A stretch of DNA of 64,000 nt from Romboutsia lituseburensis DSM 797 (GTDB lineage Bacteria > Bacillota > Clostridia > Peptostreptococcales > Peptostreptococcaceae): positions 1 to 64,000 of the forward strand of contig NZ_FNGW01000004.1 of NCBI RefSeq assembly GCF_900103615.1. The letters are read 5' to 3'. How positions within the stretch are numbered: the stretch's first letter is position 1; each line of letters opens with the position of its first letter. Shown here in pieces: positions 37,321-45,352 of the stretch. Position numbers and translations under genes: made by a program. A model generated the notes under the pieces. It was not told the origin of the DNA and did not search any database. It was given only the letters and a program-made list of their open reading frames with translations.

Positions 37321-37887
37321 TTAATTTTCATCAAGATGTATTATCTGACCAGTATTTATATCAAATAAATCTAAATTCATATCAAGCTCATCTTCAGTTT
37401 GAATTATATCTATAATTGCAACAGAATGAGTTCCATCTTTCGGGATAGAAGTACTTCCTGGATTTAAAATAATTAAATTTTCATTACAGTATAATTCTTT
37501 AATATGAGTATGTCCTAATATAAGTATATCAGCCCCCATATTTTTAGCTTTTTTTATAGTATCTTCTTTAGAATCAATATATCCATGATTCATAACGATT
37601 CTAACTTCTCCAAATTGGCTCATAACATAAGGACTTTGTATAGGATGATTTATAACCATTTGATCTACATCAGCATCACAGTTCCCTCTAGCTATAAGTA
37701 TATTAGTTATTTCATTTATTTTAGATATTAATCCTTTAGGATTATATCCTTCGGGAATATCATTTCTAGGACCATGATATAGAACATCACCACAATGTAA
37801 TATAACATCGCATTCTTCTAGTATATTTAGTGCTTTTTCAAAATATAATAAACTTCCATGAGTATCACTCATCACACCTATTTTCAT
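37321..37887 (-). CDS. YfcE/MJ0936-type metallophosphoesterase
   Basis: Calcineurin-like phosphodiesterase, 188 aa. Dinuclear metal motifs in order: IGVMSDTHG (D-x-H), LHCGDVLYHG, ARGNCDAD, MNHGY, LGHTH. YfcE-type enzymes hydrolyse phosphodiesters in vitro; the natural substrate is unclear. It follows the NAD kinase gene by 23 nt on the same strand and is probably co-transcribed. Confidence 0.92.
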   Translation of the reverse strand: MKIGVMSDTHGSLLYFEKALNILEECDVILHCGDVLYHGPRNDIPEGYNPKGLISKINEITNILIARGNCDADVDQMVINHPIQSPYVMSQFGEVRIVMNHGYIDSKEDTIKKAKNMGADILILGHTHIKELYCNENLIILNPGSTSIPKDGTHSVAIIDIIQTEDELDMNLDLFDINTGQIIHLDEN

Positions 37888-37910
37888 ATTAATTCCTCCT
37901 GTATTATATA

Positions 37911-38711
37911 TTATAAAAACTTTTCAGAAACCCTACTCCAAAACTCATAATTAGACATTCTAACTAGTTTAATATAGATATCAGAGGTATAAATTCTAAT
38001 ATCAGATATTTGATTATATCGGTGTTCAACACCATCAACAACTATAAGTATAGAATTATCAAATCTATACTCGGGCTCGATATTTATTACTGAATCTCTA
38101 GAAAAAATTATACTTGAAGTAAAACTTCTATAAGCATTTGTATTTATAGGATATAGTGGAGTAAGCTGCATAAGACTTAAACTTGAATCAACTATACTAC
38201 CCCCTGCAGCATAATTGTAAGCTGTAGAACCAGTAGGTGTAGATATAATCATTCCATCTCCACTAAACTTTTCTACATGTTTATCATTTACTTTTAAATT
38301 TATATGTATAGTTCTAGATTTATCGCCTTTTACAACAACCTCATTTATTGCAAACATATCAAAACAATGCTTATCTGTACAAATACTTGCACCAAGAAGT
38401 GGTATATTTTGTACAATAAAATCTCCATTTAAATAAGCATCTATAAATGTATCTATATTATCGGGAGAAATATCTGGGAAAAAACCAAGATGTCCTGTAT
38501 TAATTCCAACAACAGGTACGTCAGGAAAATCAAAATCGTGAATAGTTTTTAAGAAAGATCCATCCCCACCTATTGATATAATTAATTCCGTATCTGGATG
38601 GAAATCATATCTTACTTCAAATCCCATAGATTGCAATTTTTTGGTTAGTAGTTTTCTAGTCTCAAGAGACTTTACTACTTGGTTTGAATTTATAGTTATA
38701 ATTCTTCTCAT
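37911..38711 (-). CDS. nadK: NAD kinase
   Basis: ATP-dependent phosphorylation of NAD to NADP, 266 aa. Motifs: ISIGGDGSFLKTIHDF (GGDG loop), INTGHLGFFPDI, the NE motif in FAINEVVVKGD, and the FSGDGMIISTPTGSTAYNYAAGG stretch. Length normal. The ribosome site GGGGTGG precedes the ATG. Confidence 0.96.
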   Translation of the reverse strand: MRRIITINSNQVVKSLETRKLLTKKLQSMGFEVRYDFHPDTELIISIGGDGSFLKTIHDFDFPDVPVVGINTGHLGFFPDISPDNIDTFIDAYLNGDFIVQNIPLLGASICTDKHCFDMFAINEVVVKGDKSRTIHINLKVNDKHVEKFSGDGMIISTPTGSTAYNYAAGGSIVDSSLSLMQLTPLYPINTNAYRSFTSSIIFSRDSVINIEPEYRFDNSILIVVDGVEHRYNQISDIRIYTSDIYIKLVRMSNYEFWSRVSEKFL

Positions 38712-38851
38712 TTTTCCACCCCTTTATACTTTGTATTATAGCATAATTTTATAAAATATCGATATGTAATTGAAACGTAGGTTTTAGAATAAATAGATAG
38801 ATTTAATACAAATTTGAAATAATAAACTATAAAAAATATAAAGAGATAAAA

Positions 38852-38891
38852 ACTATTATCTATTTTTAAATAATAGTGTAAAATAGATAAT
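38852..38891 (+). promoter_or_regulatory. Overlapping inverted repeats in the leader of the pseudouridine synthase gene
   Basis: ATTATCTATTTT (38855-38866) pairs with AAAATAGATAAT (38880-38891), while ACTATTA (38852-38858) can instead pair with TAATAGT (38871-38877). The two cannot form together. They end upstream of the preferred TTG start and its AGGTAGGTG site. Confidence 0.35.
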
Positions 38892-38922
38892 GTTATTATT
38901 GCAAAAGAAGGTAGGTGCAGAC

Positions 38923-39825
38923 TTGTTTAAAAAAGAAAGTCAAACATATAATCTTATATCATATACAAGTGATGAAGAGTCAACGCTAAAGGAAATTCTA
39001 CTAGATAGGTTAAACTTCTCTGTAAGATCATTATCTAAAATGAAAAGAGATCAAACTGTATCAGTTAATGGTGAATTTAAAAAGCCTAGCACTAAAATAA
39101 AAAAAGGTGATTTAATAGAAGTAAAAATAGAAGAAGATATGGCTGGTTTTGAACCTCAAGATTTAGATTTAAAAGTATTACATGATGATTTTGATATAAT
39201 AATGGTGAATAAACCGCCATTTATGGTAGTTCATCCAACTAAAAGTCATAGCGACAAAACTATAGCAAATGCAGTAAATGACTATATAATAAAGAAAAAT
39301 GAAAAAGTAAAAGTTAGATTTGTAAATAGATTGGATATGAATACATCAGGTCTTGTTATTATTGCTAAAAATGCTTATGCTCATCATACATTATCAGTTG
39401 ATATGAAAGAAGATAAAGTTGAAAAAAAATATATAACTGTAGTAAAAGGTATCGTAAAGGATGACTATGGAACTATAGACGAACCTATATATAGACCAAC
39501 AGAAGATAGTATAAAAAGAGTAGTGGATGATAGAGGTCAAGCTTCAATTACACATTACAAAGTATTAGAAAGACTAAATGATGCTACTTTATTAGAAGTA
39601 AAACTTGAAACTGGAAGAACTCATCAAATACGTGTTCATATGAATCATATAGGGCATGGAATAATAGGCGACGAACTGTATGGATATGTTGATGAAAATC
39701 TTATAAATAGACAGGCTCTTCATGCATATAGCTTAGAATTCAATCAGCCTAGAACTAAAGAAAAGTTAAAATTTGAGGCGCAATTGCCAGAGGATATAAA
39801 AATATTAATAGAAAAATTAAAATAA
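38923..39825 (+). CDS. RluA/RluD-family pseudouridine synthase
   Basis: Isomerises specific uridines in RNA. N-terminal S4-like domain (LDRLNFSVRSLSKMKRDQTVSVNG, KKGDLIEV), then the catalytic domain with RFVNRLDMNTSGLVIIAKNAYAHH holding the catalytic Asp in RLD, and late GRTHQIRVHM. The TTG start at 38923 has AAGGTAGGTG at the right distance and gives 301 codons; the ATG at 38890 has no ribosome site and lies in a hairpin. The target uridine cannot be told from sequence. Confidence 0.9.
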   Translation: MFKKESQTYNLISYTSDEESTLKEILLDRLNFSVRSLSKMKRDQTVSVNGEFKKPSTKIKKGDLIEVKIEEDMAGFEPQDLDLKVLHDDFDIIMVNKPPFMVVHPTKSHSDKTIANAVNDYIIKKNEKVKVRFVNRLDMNTSGLVIIAKNAYAHHTLSVDMKEDKVEKKYITVVKGIVKDDYGTIDEPIYRPTEDSIKRVVDDRGQASITHYKVLERLNDATLLEVKLETGRTHQIRVHMNHIGHGIIGDELYGYVDENLINRQALHAYSLEFNQPRTKEKLKFEAQLPEDIKILIEKLK

Positions 39826-39844
39826 TTAAATTAGAGGTGAGAGT

Positions 39845-40849
39845 ATGATAATACATAAATTTATAATACATGTACTAGATAAAAATAGTGATGTTCCGAT
39901 TTTAAATGATTATGAAGGGAAGATAAATCCAGAAGTAGATAAATTTTTTCAAAAAGTAATTAAAAGAGTTACTAAAGATGATGATTTAAGAAAAGGGTAC
40001 TTTAAAGATTATAATAATAATATAGTAAAAAATTGTTGTGAGCAGATGATATATGATGAAAGTACTTTTTTAGAAAATTCTAAAGAAATTGCATCATATT
40101 TATTTGACATAATGAAAATTAATGCTGAAATAGACTCTGGTGACTTAGCAATTTGTTTATATACTGTAAAGGATGAAAAGTATGTAGCCATATTAAAGTT
40201 AGATTATAAAAAATTATATACTCATTCAATTGAGTTTATAGATGACAAATTTAATATACAAATGGTTGCAAATGAAATAGGCATACCTGAAACTGGTAGA
40301 CAAAAGCAGTGTGCTATAGTTGGAATCAGTGGAATAAATGATGAATACCATTTAAGACTTTTAGATAAAGATGCAGAAAAGGAAGAATTAGAATCAAAGT
40401 TTATAAAAGAATTTTTAAATGCAGAGAGAATTGATGATGATAAATATAAAACAAAAGTATTTAAAAATTCGGCAGAAACATGGATAACTAATGCACTAAG
40501 TGATAATATTAAGCAAGCTGAAGATGTAAGAAGTTTATTAAACTATACACTAAAAGAAAAAGAATCTATAGATATACAAGAATTTGTAGAAAATACTATA
40601 AAAGAAGATGATTTAAAAGAAAGCTTTAAAGAACATATGGAAGATAAAGGACTAGATGAAGGATTTAGTATAGATAAAACTTGGGTAGAGAAAAAATTAA
40701 AAAAGAGAAGTATAAAGACTGATAATGGATTTGATTTAAAAGGAAATTTAGAAGATTTTGAAGACCCAATGAAATATAATGTAAAACAAAATCCTGATGG
40801 TTCTATAGATATAACGATTAAAAATGTAAAATTTTATGAAGAAAAATAG
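39845..40849 (+). CDS. Nucleoid-associated protein, NdpA/YejK-like
   Basis: 334 aa, matching the 37-kDa nucleoid-associated family: start IIHKFIIHVLD, middle DSGDLAICLYTVKDEKYVAILKLDYK, and late acidic/Lys-rich regions. Members bind the nucleoid; function is not settled. 16 nt after the pseudouridine synthase gene, with TTAGAGGTGAG before the ATG, so probably the same operon. Confidence 0.85.
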   Translation: MIIHKFIIHVLDKNSDVPILNDYEGKINPEVDKFFQKVIKRVTKDDDLRKGYFKDYNNNIVKNCCEQMIYDESTFLENSKEIASYLFDIMKINAEIDSGDLAICLYTVKDEKYVAILKLDYKKLYTHSIEFIDDKFNIQMVANEIGIPETGRQKQCAIVGISGINDEYHLRLLDKDAEKEELESKFIKEFLNAERIDDDKYKTKVFKNSAETWITNALSDNIKQAEDVRSLLNYTLKEKESIDIQEFVENTIKEDDLKESFKEHMEDKGLDEGFSIDKTWVEKKLKKRSIKTDNGFDLKGNLEDFEDPMKYNVKQNPDGSIDITIKNVKFYEEK

Positions 40850-40856
40850 ATCTTAA

Positions 40857-40888
40857 ATACAAGAGTATAATGCTCTTGTATTTTTTTA
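40857..40888 (+). terminator. Terminator
   Basis: AATACAAGAG / CTCTTGTATT with a 7-nt loop, then TTTTTT. Confidence 0.85.
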
Positions 40889-40979
40889 CTCTTAGACAGG
40901 CACTATAACGAAAATGTAATCATATAAGTAAATAAGAAGAATTTTAAATTTGTGCTACATATATTAAGGGGGGGCGTGT

Positions 40980-41216
40980 GTGGAACAACTAAAGGGACTT
41001 TTTAGAGGATTTGATTGTATAGATGATAATCCAATGTTGTTGTTTATAATAATAGGAGCAGTAGTATTGTTAATGCTTGGAAATGGTGGAGGTTTGGAGT
41101 GCTTTTTTGAGCAAAACAATTCATTAGTATGGATTATCTTAATTGTATTTTTATTATTTATGTTTAATAATAACAATGACTGCTGTTGCTGTGACGATGA
41201 TGATTTTTGTTGTTAA
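40980..41216 (+). CDS. Two-helix Gly/Cys-rich microprotein 1
   Basis: 78 aa, GTG start after AAGGGGGGG. Layout: short N-terminus, helix 1 (about 19-36), GGG linker and acidic turn, helix 2 (about 49-62), then an Asn/Asp and Cys tail ending DDDDFCC. The most diverged of six paralogues in 40980-43828. I have not seen a family assignment; the plan recalls small spore-associated proteins encoded near ccpA and cdeC in Clostridioides. CATATATT at 40958 could be a sporulation-type -10, but no matching -35 is seen. Confidence 0.7.
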   Translation: MEQLKGLFRGFDCIDDNPMLLFIIIGAVVLLMLGNGGGLECFFEQNNSLVWIILIVFLLFMFNNNNDCCCCDDDDFCC

Positions 41217-41226
41217 TCAAAAACTT

Positions 41227-41255
41227 AAAACCGAGCTTATATAGCTCGGTTTTTA
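41227..41255. terminator. Bidirectional terminator between microprotein 1 and acpP
   Basis: AAAACCGAGCT / AGCTCGGTTTT, 11 bp, 5-nt loop, T-run on both strands, between convergent genes. Confidence 0.9.
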
Positions 41256-41264
41256 TGTGTAGAT

Positions 41265-41492
41265 TTATTTATTTTCTTCTATAAATTTATAAATATCACC
41301 TATAGTCTTGAAGTGCTCAGCTTCTTCATCAGGTATTTCTATACCAAATTCATCTTCAAGAGCCATTATAACTTCAACAGCATCTAAAGAATCTGCTTCT
41401 AGATCATCTATTAAAGATGTGTTCATAGTTATTTTACTTTCATCATCTATGCTTAATTGATCAGCGATGATTGATTTTATTTTTTCAAACAT
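41265..41492 (-). CDS. acpP: Acyl carrier protein
   Basis: 75 aa acidic carrier. The 4'-phosphopantetheine attachment Ser35 lies in [19 protein letters not shown]. It carries growing acyl chains on the phosphopantetheine arm. Single gene here without fab genes. GGAGGG precedes the ATG. Because it stands alone among unrelated genes, a specialised ACP is possible, but the sequence is typical of the fatty-acid type. Confidence 0.93.
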   Translation of the reverse strand: MFEKIKSIIADQLSIDDESKITMNTSLIDDLEADSLDAVEVIMALEDEFGIEIPDEEAEHFKTIGDIYKFIEENK

Positions 41493-41642
41493 TATTGCAC
41501 CCTCCTAAAACGGTTTTATAAATTTAATTGTAGTTTAATATAATATTGAAAATTTTTCAACATTATATTAATAAAAAGTAATAAAGTTTTTTCCTATGAA
41601 TATAAATTACTATATAAGTTTTTATACATAGGAGGAATTGTT

Positions 41643-42035
41643 ATGAAATATGTAGGTTTACTAGTATCATCTATTGGAGCATTCTTAATAATATTAGCAA
41701 ACTTTTACTACAATTCAGTAACACTAGATATGCAAAGGATAAAAGAGTATGTAGTTGAAAGTAATATTATATTAGAAGATGTAGTTAAAAAAGAAGATAC
41801 TGTTATTGAAAATAAGGATGAATACATATCAAGATTATTGACACTAAAGAAAGGAATTAATAACACTAAAACAACTTTTTTAATAAAAGACTATAAAGAA
41901 TACAAACTTAAATCTATTGATAGCTTAATAGATAACATATCAGAAGAAAATATAAATAAAATACAATTAGATGATGTAAATAAATACAATGAGTTATGTG
42001 ATAAAGAAATAGACAAATTGATAATAATTAAGTAA
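41643..42035 (+). CDS. Unknown protein with N-terminal membrane helix, 130 aa
   Basis: One hydrophobic segment (about residues 4-23) followed by a charged Lys/Glu/Asp/Ile-rich, probably alpha-helical domain outside or inside the membrane. No recognised motif. AGGAGG precedes the ATG. Lies among the microprotein genes, so a spore or envelope role is possible but unsupported. Confidence 0.6.
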   Translation: MKYVGLLVSSIGAFLIILANFYYNSVTLDMQRIKEYVVESNIILEDVVKKEDTVIENKDEYISRLLTLKKGINNTKTTFLIKDYKEYKLKSIDSLIDNISEENINKIQLDDVNKYNELCDKEIDKLIIIK

Positions 42036-42051
42036 TAATATTTGTTTAGCA

Positions 42052-42080
42052 ACTTATTAAGTTTAAAACATATATAAATA
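42052..42080 (+). promoter_or_regulatory. Sigma-E/K-like promoter of microprotein 2
   Basis: AC (42052-42053), 15-nt spacer, CATATATA (42069-42076). Fits the AC-N16-CATANNNT plan of mother-cell sporulation promoters. Confidence 0.4.
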
Positions 42081-42113
42081 TAAAAGGCATTTTAAGCTTA
42101 GGGGGGGAATGTC

Positions 42114-42317
42114 ATGGCAAAATTAGAAGATACATTATCCCGTTTTTTTGGTGGTAATAATGGCCTTTTTAGTAATGGAATGTTGATAATAATAGCATTA
42201 GTATTTCTAGTATTATGTACAGATATATTAGATAACTTCTTAGAAAATGATAGTGCATGGATATGGATTATACTAGTAATACTTCTATTATTTAATTTTG
42301 ATGATAGCTGCTGCTAA
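42114..42317 (+). CDS. Two-helix Gly/Cys-rich microprotein 2
   Basis: 67 aa: amphipathic start LSRFFGG, helix 1 (about 23-38), acidic turn with DNFLENDS, Trp-rich helix 2 (WIWIILVILLLF), tail FDDSCC. Seven-G ribosome site at 42101-42107. Paralogue of its neighbours; closest in plan to microprotein 3. Own terminator downstream. Confidence 0.75.
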   Translation: MAKLEDTLSRFFGGNNGLFSNGMLIIIALVFLVLCTDILDNFLENDSAWIWIILVILLLFNFDDSCC

Positions 42318-42329
42318 TATAATCATTTT

Positions 42330-42358
42330 AAAGAAATCTTTTAGATTTCTTTTTTTGT
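42330..42358 (+). terminator. Terminator
   Basis: AAAGAAATCT / AGATTTCTTT around a short T-rich loop, then TTTTTGTTTT. Confidence 0.75.
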
Positions 42359-42415
42359 TTTTTGAAATTTTATAAGTTTTATGAAGTTTTTTTAACTAAA
42401 AATCAATAAAATGTA

Positions 42416-42445
42416 ACAATTTTACACATTATTACATAATATTTA
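42416..42445 (+). promoter_or_regulatory. Sigma-E/K-like promoter of microprotein 3
   Basis: AC (42416-42417), 17-nt spacer, CATAATAT (42435-42442). Confidence 0.4.
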
Positions 42446-42496
42446 GTAAATAGGTATTAACAGGATATACCTATAAACTAAAAAGGGGGCATAAAA

Positions 42497-42700
42497 ATGT
42501 CAGATAACCAAACTTTATCTCGTTTATTTGGATGTGGATTTGGTGGAGGTGGAATGATAATACTTGTAATACTAGGTGCAATACTTTTATTAGGTGACGA
42601 TCTTTTAGAATGGATCTTCTGTGATGATATGGCATTAATATGGATAGTATTGATTATTTTACTTTTAACTAGCTTTGATTTTGATGGATGCTGTTGTTAA
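42497..42700 (+). CDS. Two-helix Gly/Cys-rich microprotein 3
   Basis: 67 aa: LSRLFGCGFGGGG, helix 1 (about 20-32), DDLLEWIFCDD turn, helix 2 (LIWIVLIILLL), tail FDFDGCCC. GGGGG ribosome site (42485-42489). Own promoter-like element and terminator, so probably monocistronic. Confidence 0.75.
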   Translation: MSDNQTLSRLFGCGFGGGGMIILVILGAILLLGDDLLEWIFCDDMALIWIVLIILLLTSFDFDGCCC

Positions 42701-42705
42701 AAAAT

Positions 42706-42734
42706 AAAAAGGGGCTCCAATTAGCCCCTTTTTA
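42706..42734 (+). terminator. Terminator
   Basis: AAAAAGGGGCT / AGCCCCTTTTT, 6-nt loop. Confidence 0.9.
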
Positions 42735-42776
42735 TAAAATATAAAATTAAAAATAAAAAAATAAAAAAAAACAATA

Positions 42777-42804
42777 ACACTTTTTGAAAAACTACATACT
42801 ATAT
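42777..42804 (+). promoter_or_regulatory. Sigma-E/K-like promoter of microprotein 4
   Basis: AC (42777-42778), 16-nt spacer, CATACTAT (42795-42802), the best spaced match in the set. Leaves an untranslated leader of about 70 nt. Confidence 0.45.
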
Positions 42805-42881
42805 TAAGGAGAGGGCAAAGGTCCTATATGACAGCTTAGTTCGTGCACAATAGCATATTTATATTTTAGGAGGGGATTTGT

Positions 42882-43103
42882 GTGAGTAGCAAATTAACTA
42901 GAATGTTTGATTGTTTTGGTGGAGGTGGATGGTGGATAATAGTACTATTCTTCCTATTCCTAGCTTTCCAAGAATGTTGGAGTGAAATATGCATAACAGA
43001 TTGGATTCCATTCTTAATATTATTATTAATAGTGTGTTCATGTAATGGATTTGATGATGGGGATTGTGGATGCTTAGATAACAACTTTGACTGCGGGTGT
43101 TAA
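42882..43103 (+). CDS. Two-helix Gly/Cys-rich microprotein 4
   Basis: 73 aa, GTG start after AGGAGGGG. LTRMFDCFGGGGWWIIVLFFLFLAF, an acidic/Cys turn (ECWSEICITD), WIPFLILLLIVCSC, then a long Cys/Asp/Gly tail (DDGDCGCLDNNFDCGC). Shares GGWWII and WIPFLI with microproteins 5 and 6. Confidence 0.8.
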   Translation: MSSKLTRMFDCFGGGGWWIIVLFFLFLAFQECWSEICITDWIPFLILLLIVCSCNGFDDGDCGCLDNNFDCGC

Positions 43104-43123
43104 TTAATTAAAAACTATTAAGC

Positions 43124-43150
43124 AAAAAGGGTGTAATTTACACCCTTTTT
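43124..43150 (+). terminator. Terminator
   Basis: AAAAAGGGTGTAA / TTACACCCTTTTT palindrome with a short loop, then GTTTTTTT. Confidence 0.9.
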
Positions 43151-43253
43151 GTTTTTTTGTATTAAATATTTTTTAGATAGTTGAATAACTGAAAATACTT
43201 ATATATAGCAGAATTTATTATAACTATAAAAAAATTAATATAAAATTACTATC

Positions 43254-43280
43254 ACAATTTGAGCCTGATGCATATTATAT
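43254..43280 (+). promoter_or_regulatory. Sigma-E/K-like promoter of microprotein 5
   Basis: AC (43254-43255), 15-nt spacer, CATATTAT (43271-43278). Confidence 0.4.
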
Positions 43281-43328
43281 GTTAAGAGCGAAAGCTCAAT
43301 AAATTAAATATCAACAGGAGGTAGCAAT

Positions 43329-43508
43329 ATGTTAGACAGATTATTTGGTGAATGTGGATGTTTTGGTGGAGGAGCTTGGTGGATAATAATATTATTCTTC
43401 TTATTCCTAGCATTTGGAGAAAGTTGGGTAGACATAGATATAATGGCATGGATACCTTTCTTAATAGTATTATTAATACTTTGCAGTTGTGGAGCATGTT
43501 TTGAGTAA
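43329..43508 (+). CDS. Two-helix Gly/Cys-rich microprotein 5
   Basis: 59 codons, translated by hand: start MLDRLFGECGCFGGG, helix 1 AWWIIILFFLFLAFG, turn ESWVDIDIMA, helix 2 WIPFLIVLLILC, tail SCGACFE. ACAGGAGG lies before the ATG. Almost identical to microprotein 6 in the core, so a recent duplication. Easily missed because of its length. Confidence 0.8.
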   Translation: MLDRLFGECGCFGGGAWWIIILFFLFLAFGESWVDIDIMAWIPFLIVLLILCSCGACFE

Positions 43509-43535
43509 CAAAATTTAAAAAAGCTCATAGTATAT
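43508..43535 (+). promoter_or_regulatory. Sigma-E/K-like promoter of microprotein 6
   Basis: AC (43508-43509, overlapping the stop of microprotein 5), 16-nt spacer, CATAGTAT (43526-43533). Confidence 0.4.
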
Positions 43536-43560
43536 ACTATGTAAAAAGTTAGTATTAGTA

Positions 43561-43600
43561 ATGCTAGCTAATTGATATTATACAGCTAGCATATCAATTA
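43561..43600 (+). promoter_or_regulatory. Interleaved inverted repeats in the leader of microprotein 6
   Basis: ATGCTAGCT (43561-43569) pairs with AGCTAGCAT (43584-43592), and TAATTGATAT (43569-43578) pairs with ATATCAATTA (43591-43600). The order is A-B-A'-B', so the stems compete or form a pseudoknot. The ribosome site AAAGGGAGG begins about 15 nt later. Role unknown. Confidence 0.5.
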
Positions 43601-43630
43601 ATATCTTTTATTTAAAGGGAGGACTTAATT

Positions 43631-43828
43631 ATGTTAAGTAGATTTTTCGGAGAAGGTGGATGCTTTGGTGGAGGAGCTTGGTGGATAATAGTATTGTTCT
43701 TCTTATTCTTAGCATTTGGAGACAGTTGGTGTGATATAGATATAATGGCATGGATACCTTTCTTAATACTATTATTAATAACTTGCTCTTGTGGCGGATT
43801 ACTTGATGATGGAGGATGCGGTTGCTAA
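43631..43828 (+). CDS. Two-helix Gly/Cys-rich microprotein 6
   Basis: 65 aa: MLSRFFGEGGCFGGG, helix 1 AWWIIVLFFLFLAFG, turn DSWCDIDIMA, helix 2 WIPFLILLLITC, tail SCGGLLDDGGCGC. AAAGGGAGG ribosome site. Cys tails and membrane helices suggest a disulfide-cross-linked or metal-binding membrane peptide. The six genes show no other conserved catalytic feature. Confidence 0.8.
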   Translation: MLSRFFGEGGCFGGGAWWIIVLFFLFLAFGDSWCDIDIMAWIPFLILLLITCSCGGLLDDGGCGC

Positions 43829-43846
43829 TAAAGCGATTCATTAGTT

Positions 43847-43878
43847 AAAAGCATCGGTTATATAACCGATGCTTTTTA
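43847..43878 (+). terminator. Terminator
   Basis: AAAAGCATCGGTTA / TAACCGATGCTTTT perfect stem, then TATTTT. The remaining gap to 44090 is AT-rich; only an AGGAGG before ccpA stands out. Confidence 0.9.
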
Positions 43879-44090
43879 TTTTGATAAAAAATCTTACATA
43901 TTAAATCTAAGAATATATTTATTAATTGAATAAAAATAATAAATAAAATACATACTTAAAATAAGAAACATTTACATAATATTGAATAATCTATTTATAT
44001 AATCTCAAATGTATGATAAAATTATAGTTTAATAATAGAGACGATAAATTAAAATAAATTAACTAAAATCAATATGAGGAGGGCTTTGAC

Positions 44091-45104
44091 ATGAAGAGCA
44101 ATATAACTATCAAAGATGTAGCCAAACGTGCAGGAGTATCTATATCTACGGTGTCAAGAGTTATAAATGATTCAAAACCAGTGACGGACGAAGTAAAGCA
44201 AAAAGTTTTAGATGTTATAAAGGAAACAGGATATATTCCAAATCCATTAGCTAGAAGTTTAGTTACTAAGAAAAGCCAATTAATAGGTGTAATAGTTCCT
44301 GAAGTATCGGATTCATTTGTAAATGAAATATTAAATGGAGTAGAAGAAATAGCTAAAATGTATGATTATGATATACTTTTAGCAAACACTTACTCAGATA
44401 AAGAACAAGAATTAAAAAGTATCAACCTTTTAAGAGCAAAACAGGTAGAAGGTATAGTAATGATATGTTGGAAAGTAGAAGAAGATCATATAAATTACAT
44501 ACAAAACTGCGGAATACCAGCTACATATATAAGTAAAACTGCTAGAGATTATGATATTCATACTGTAAGTACTAGTAATAAAGAAGCTACTCATGATATG
44601 ACTAAATATTTAGTTGATAAAGGTCATGAAAAAATAGCATTTGTAATGACTAGTAAAGATGATACTGTACTTGAAATGGAAAGATTATCTGGATATGAAG
44701 AAGCTTTAACAGAAAGTAACATAACTTTAGATAAAGATCTTATAAAGTACGGAGATACTACTTACGAAGCTGGATATGAAAGTATGAAAGAATTATTAGA
44801 TGAAGGTATAATACCAGATGCAGCATTTGTAACTGGAGATGAGGCTGCTATAGGAGCTATAAATGCTATATGTGATGCAGGATATAAAGTACCTGAAGAT
44901 ATATCTGTTGCAGGTTTCAATGATGTAAAAATAGCTAAAATGTATAGACCTAAATTAACTACTGTATATCAACCATTATACGATATGGGAGCCGTAGCTA
45001 TGAGAATGGTAATAAAGATGATAAATAAAGAACCATTAGAGAGTAAAAAAATAGAGCTACCATATAGAATAGTAGAAAGAGAAAGTGTTATAAGTAAAAA
45101 ATAA
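44091..45104 (+). CDS. ccpA: LacI-family regulator, probable catabolite control protein A
   Basis: 337 aa. N-terminal HTH (ITIKDVAKRAGVSISTVSRV, residues 5-24) with hinge GYIPNPLARSLVTKKS, then a periplasmic-binding-like core. Length and the general character fit CcpA, which with phosphorylated HPr represses or activates carbon-use genes through cre sites. My recollection that C. difficile ccpA lies just upstream of the cdeC region supports this, since the same neighbours occur here. Another LacI-type sugar regulator is possible, but no sugar genes adjoin it. Confidence 0.75.
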   Translation: MKSNITIKDVAKRAGVSISTVSRVINDSKPVTDEVKQKVLDVIKETGYIPNPLARSLVTKKSQLIGVIVPEVSDSFVNEILNGVEEIAKMYDYDILLANTYSDKEQELKSINLLRAKQVEGIVMICWKVEEDHINYIQNCGIPATYISKTARDYDIHTVSTSNKEATHDMTKYLVDKGHEKIAFVMTSKDDTVLEMERLSGYEEALTESNITLDKDLIKYGDTTYEAGYESMKELLDEGIIPDAAFVTGDEAAIGAINAICDAGYKVPEDISVAGFNDVKIAKMYRPKLTTVYQPLYDMGAVAMRMVIKMINKEPLESKKIELPYRIVERESVISKK

Positions 45105-45121
45105 TATAATTTTTAATACAT

Positions 45122-45163
45122 AAGTAGCATATTATCTATATAGATAATATGCTACTTTTTTTA
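45122..45163 (+). terminator. Terminator after ccpA
   Basis: Perfect long palindrome, AAGTAGCATATTATCTA with its complement, 2-nt loop, then T-run. Confidence 0.9.
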
Positions 45164-45249
45164 TTTTATATTAAGTATTTAACTCGTTAGAAGTCATTAA
45201 ACATATATTAAAAATAATATTAAAAATTTAATACAGTACGAGAAGGATT

Positions 45250-45303
45250 ATGGGTGTAGATAATAGAAATATAGTAGGTGAAGTTGCAATATATCATGGT
45301 TAG
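45250..45303 (+). CDS. Possible 17-residue upstream ORF before hutH
   Basis: ATG at 45250 reads MGVDNRNIVGEVAIYHG then TAG. AGAAGGA lies very close to the ATG (about 2 nt), which is poor spacing. It has only one His, so it is not a His attenuator leader. It may be a chance ORF, a regulatory leader peptide or a gene remnant. The rest of 45164-45352 shows no clear regulator site. Confidence 0.2.
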   Translation: MGVDNRNIVGEVAIYHG

Positions 45304-45352
45304 ATTTATTTGTTTTATACAATTAAATAGATAATAGTAAGGGGGATAAGTT

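Noticed and set aside
45164-45352. Riboswitch or T-box before hutH
   Set aside because: No T-box motif, specifier loop or conserved riboswitch core was seen, and there is no terminator directly before hutH.
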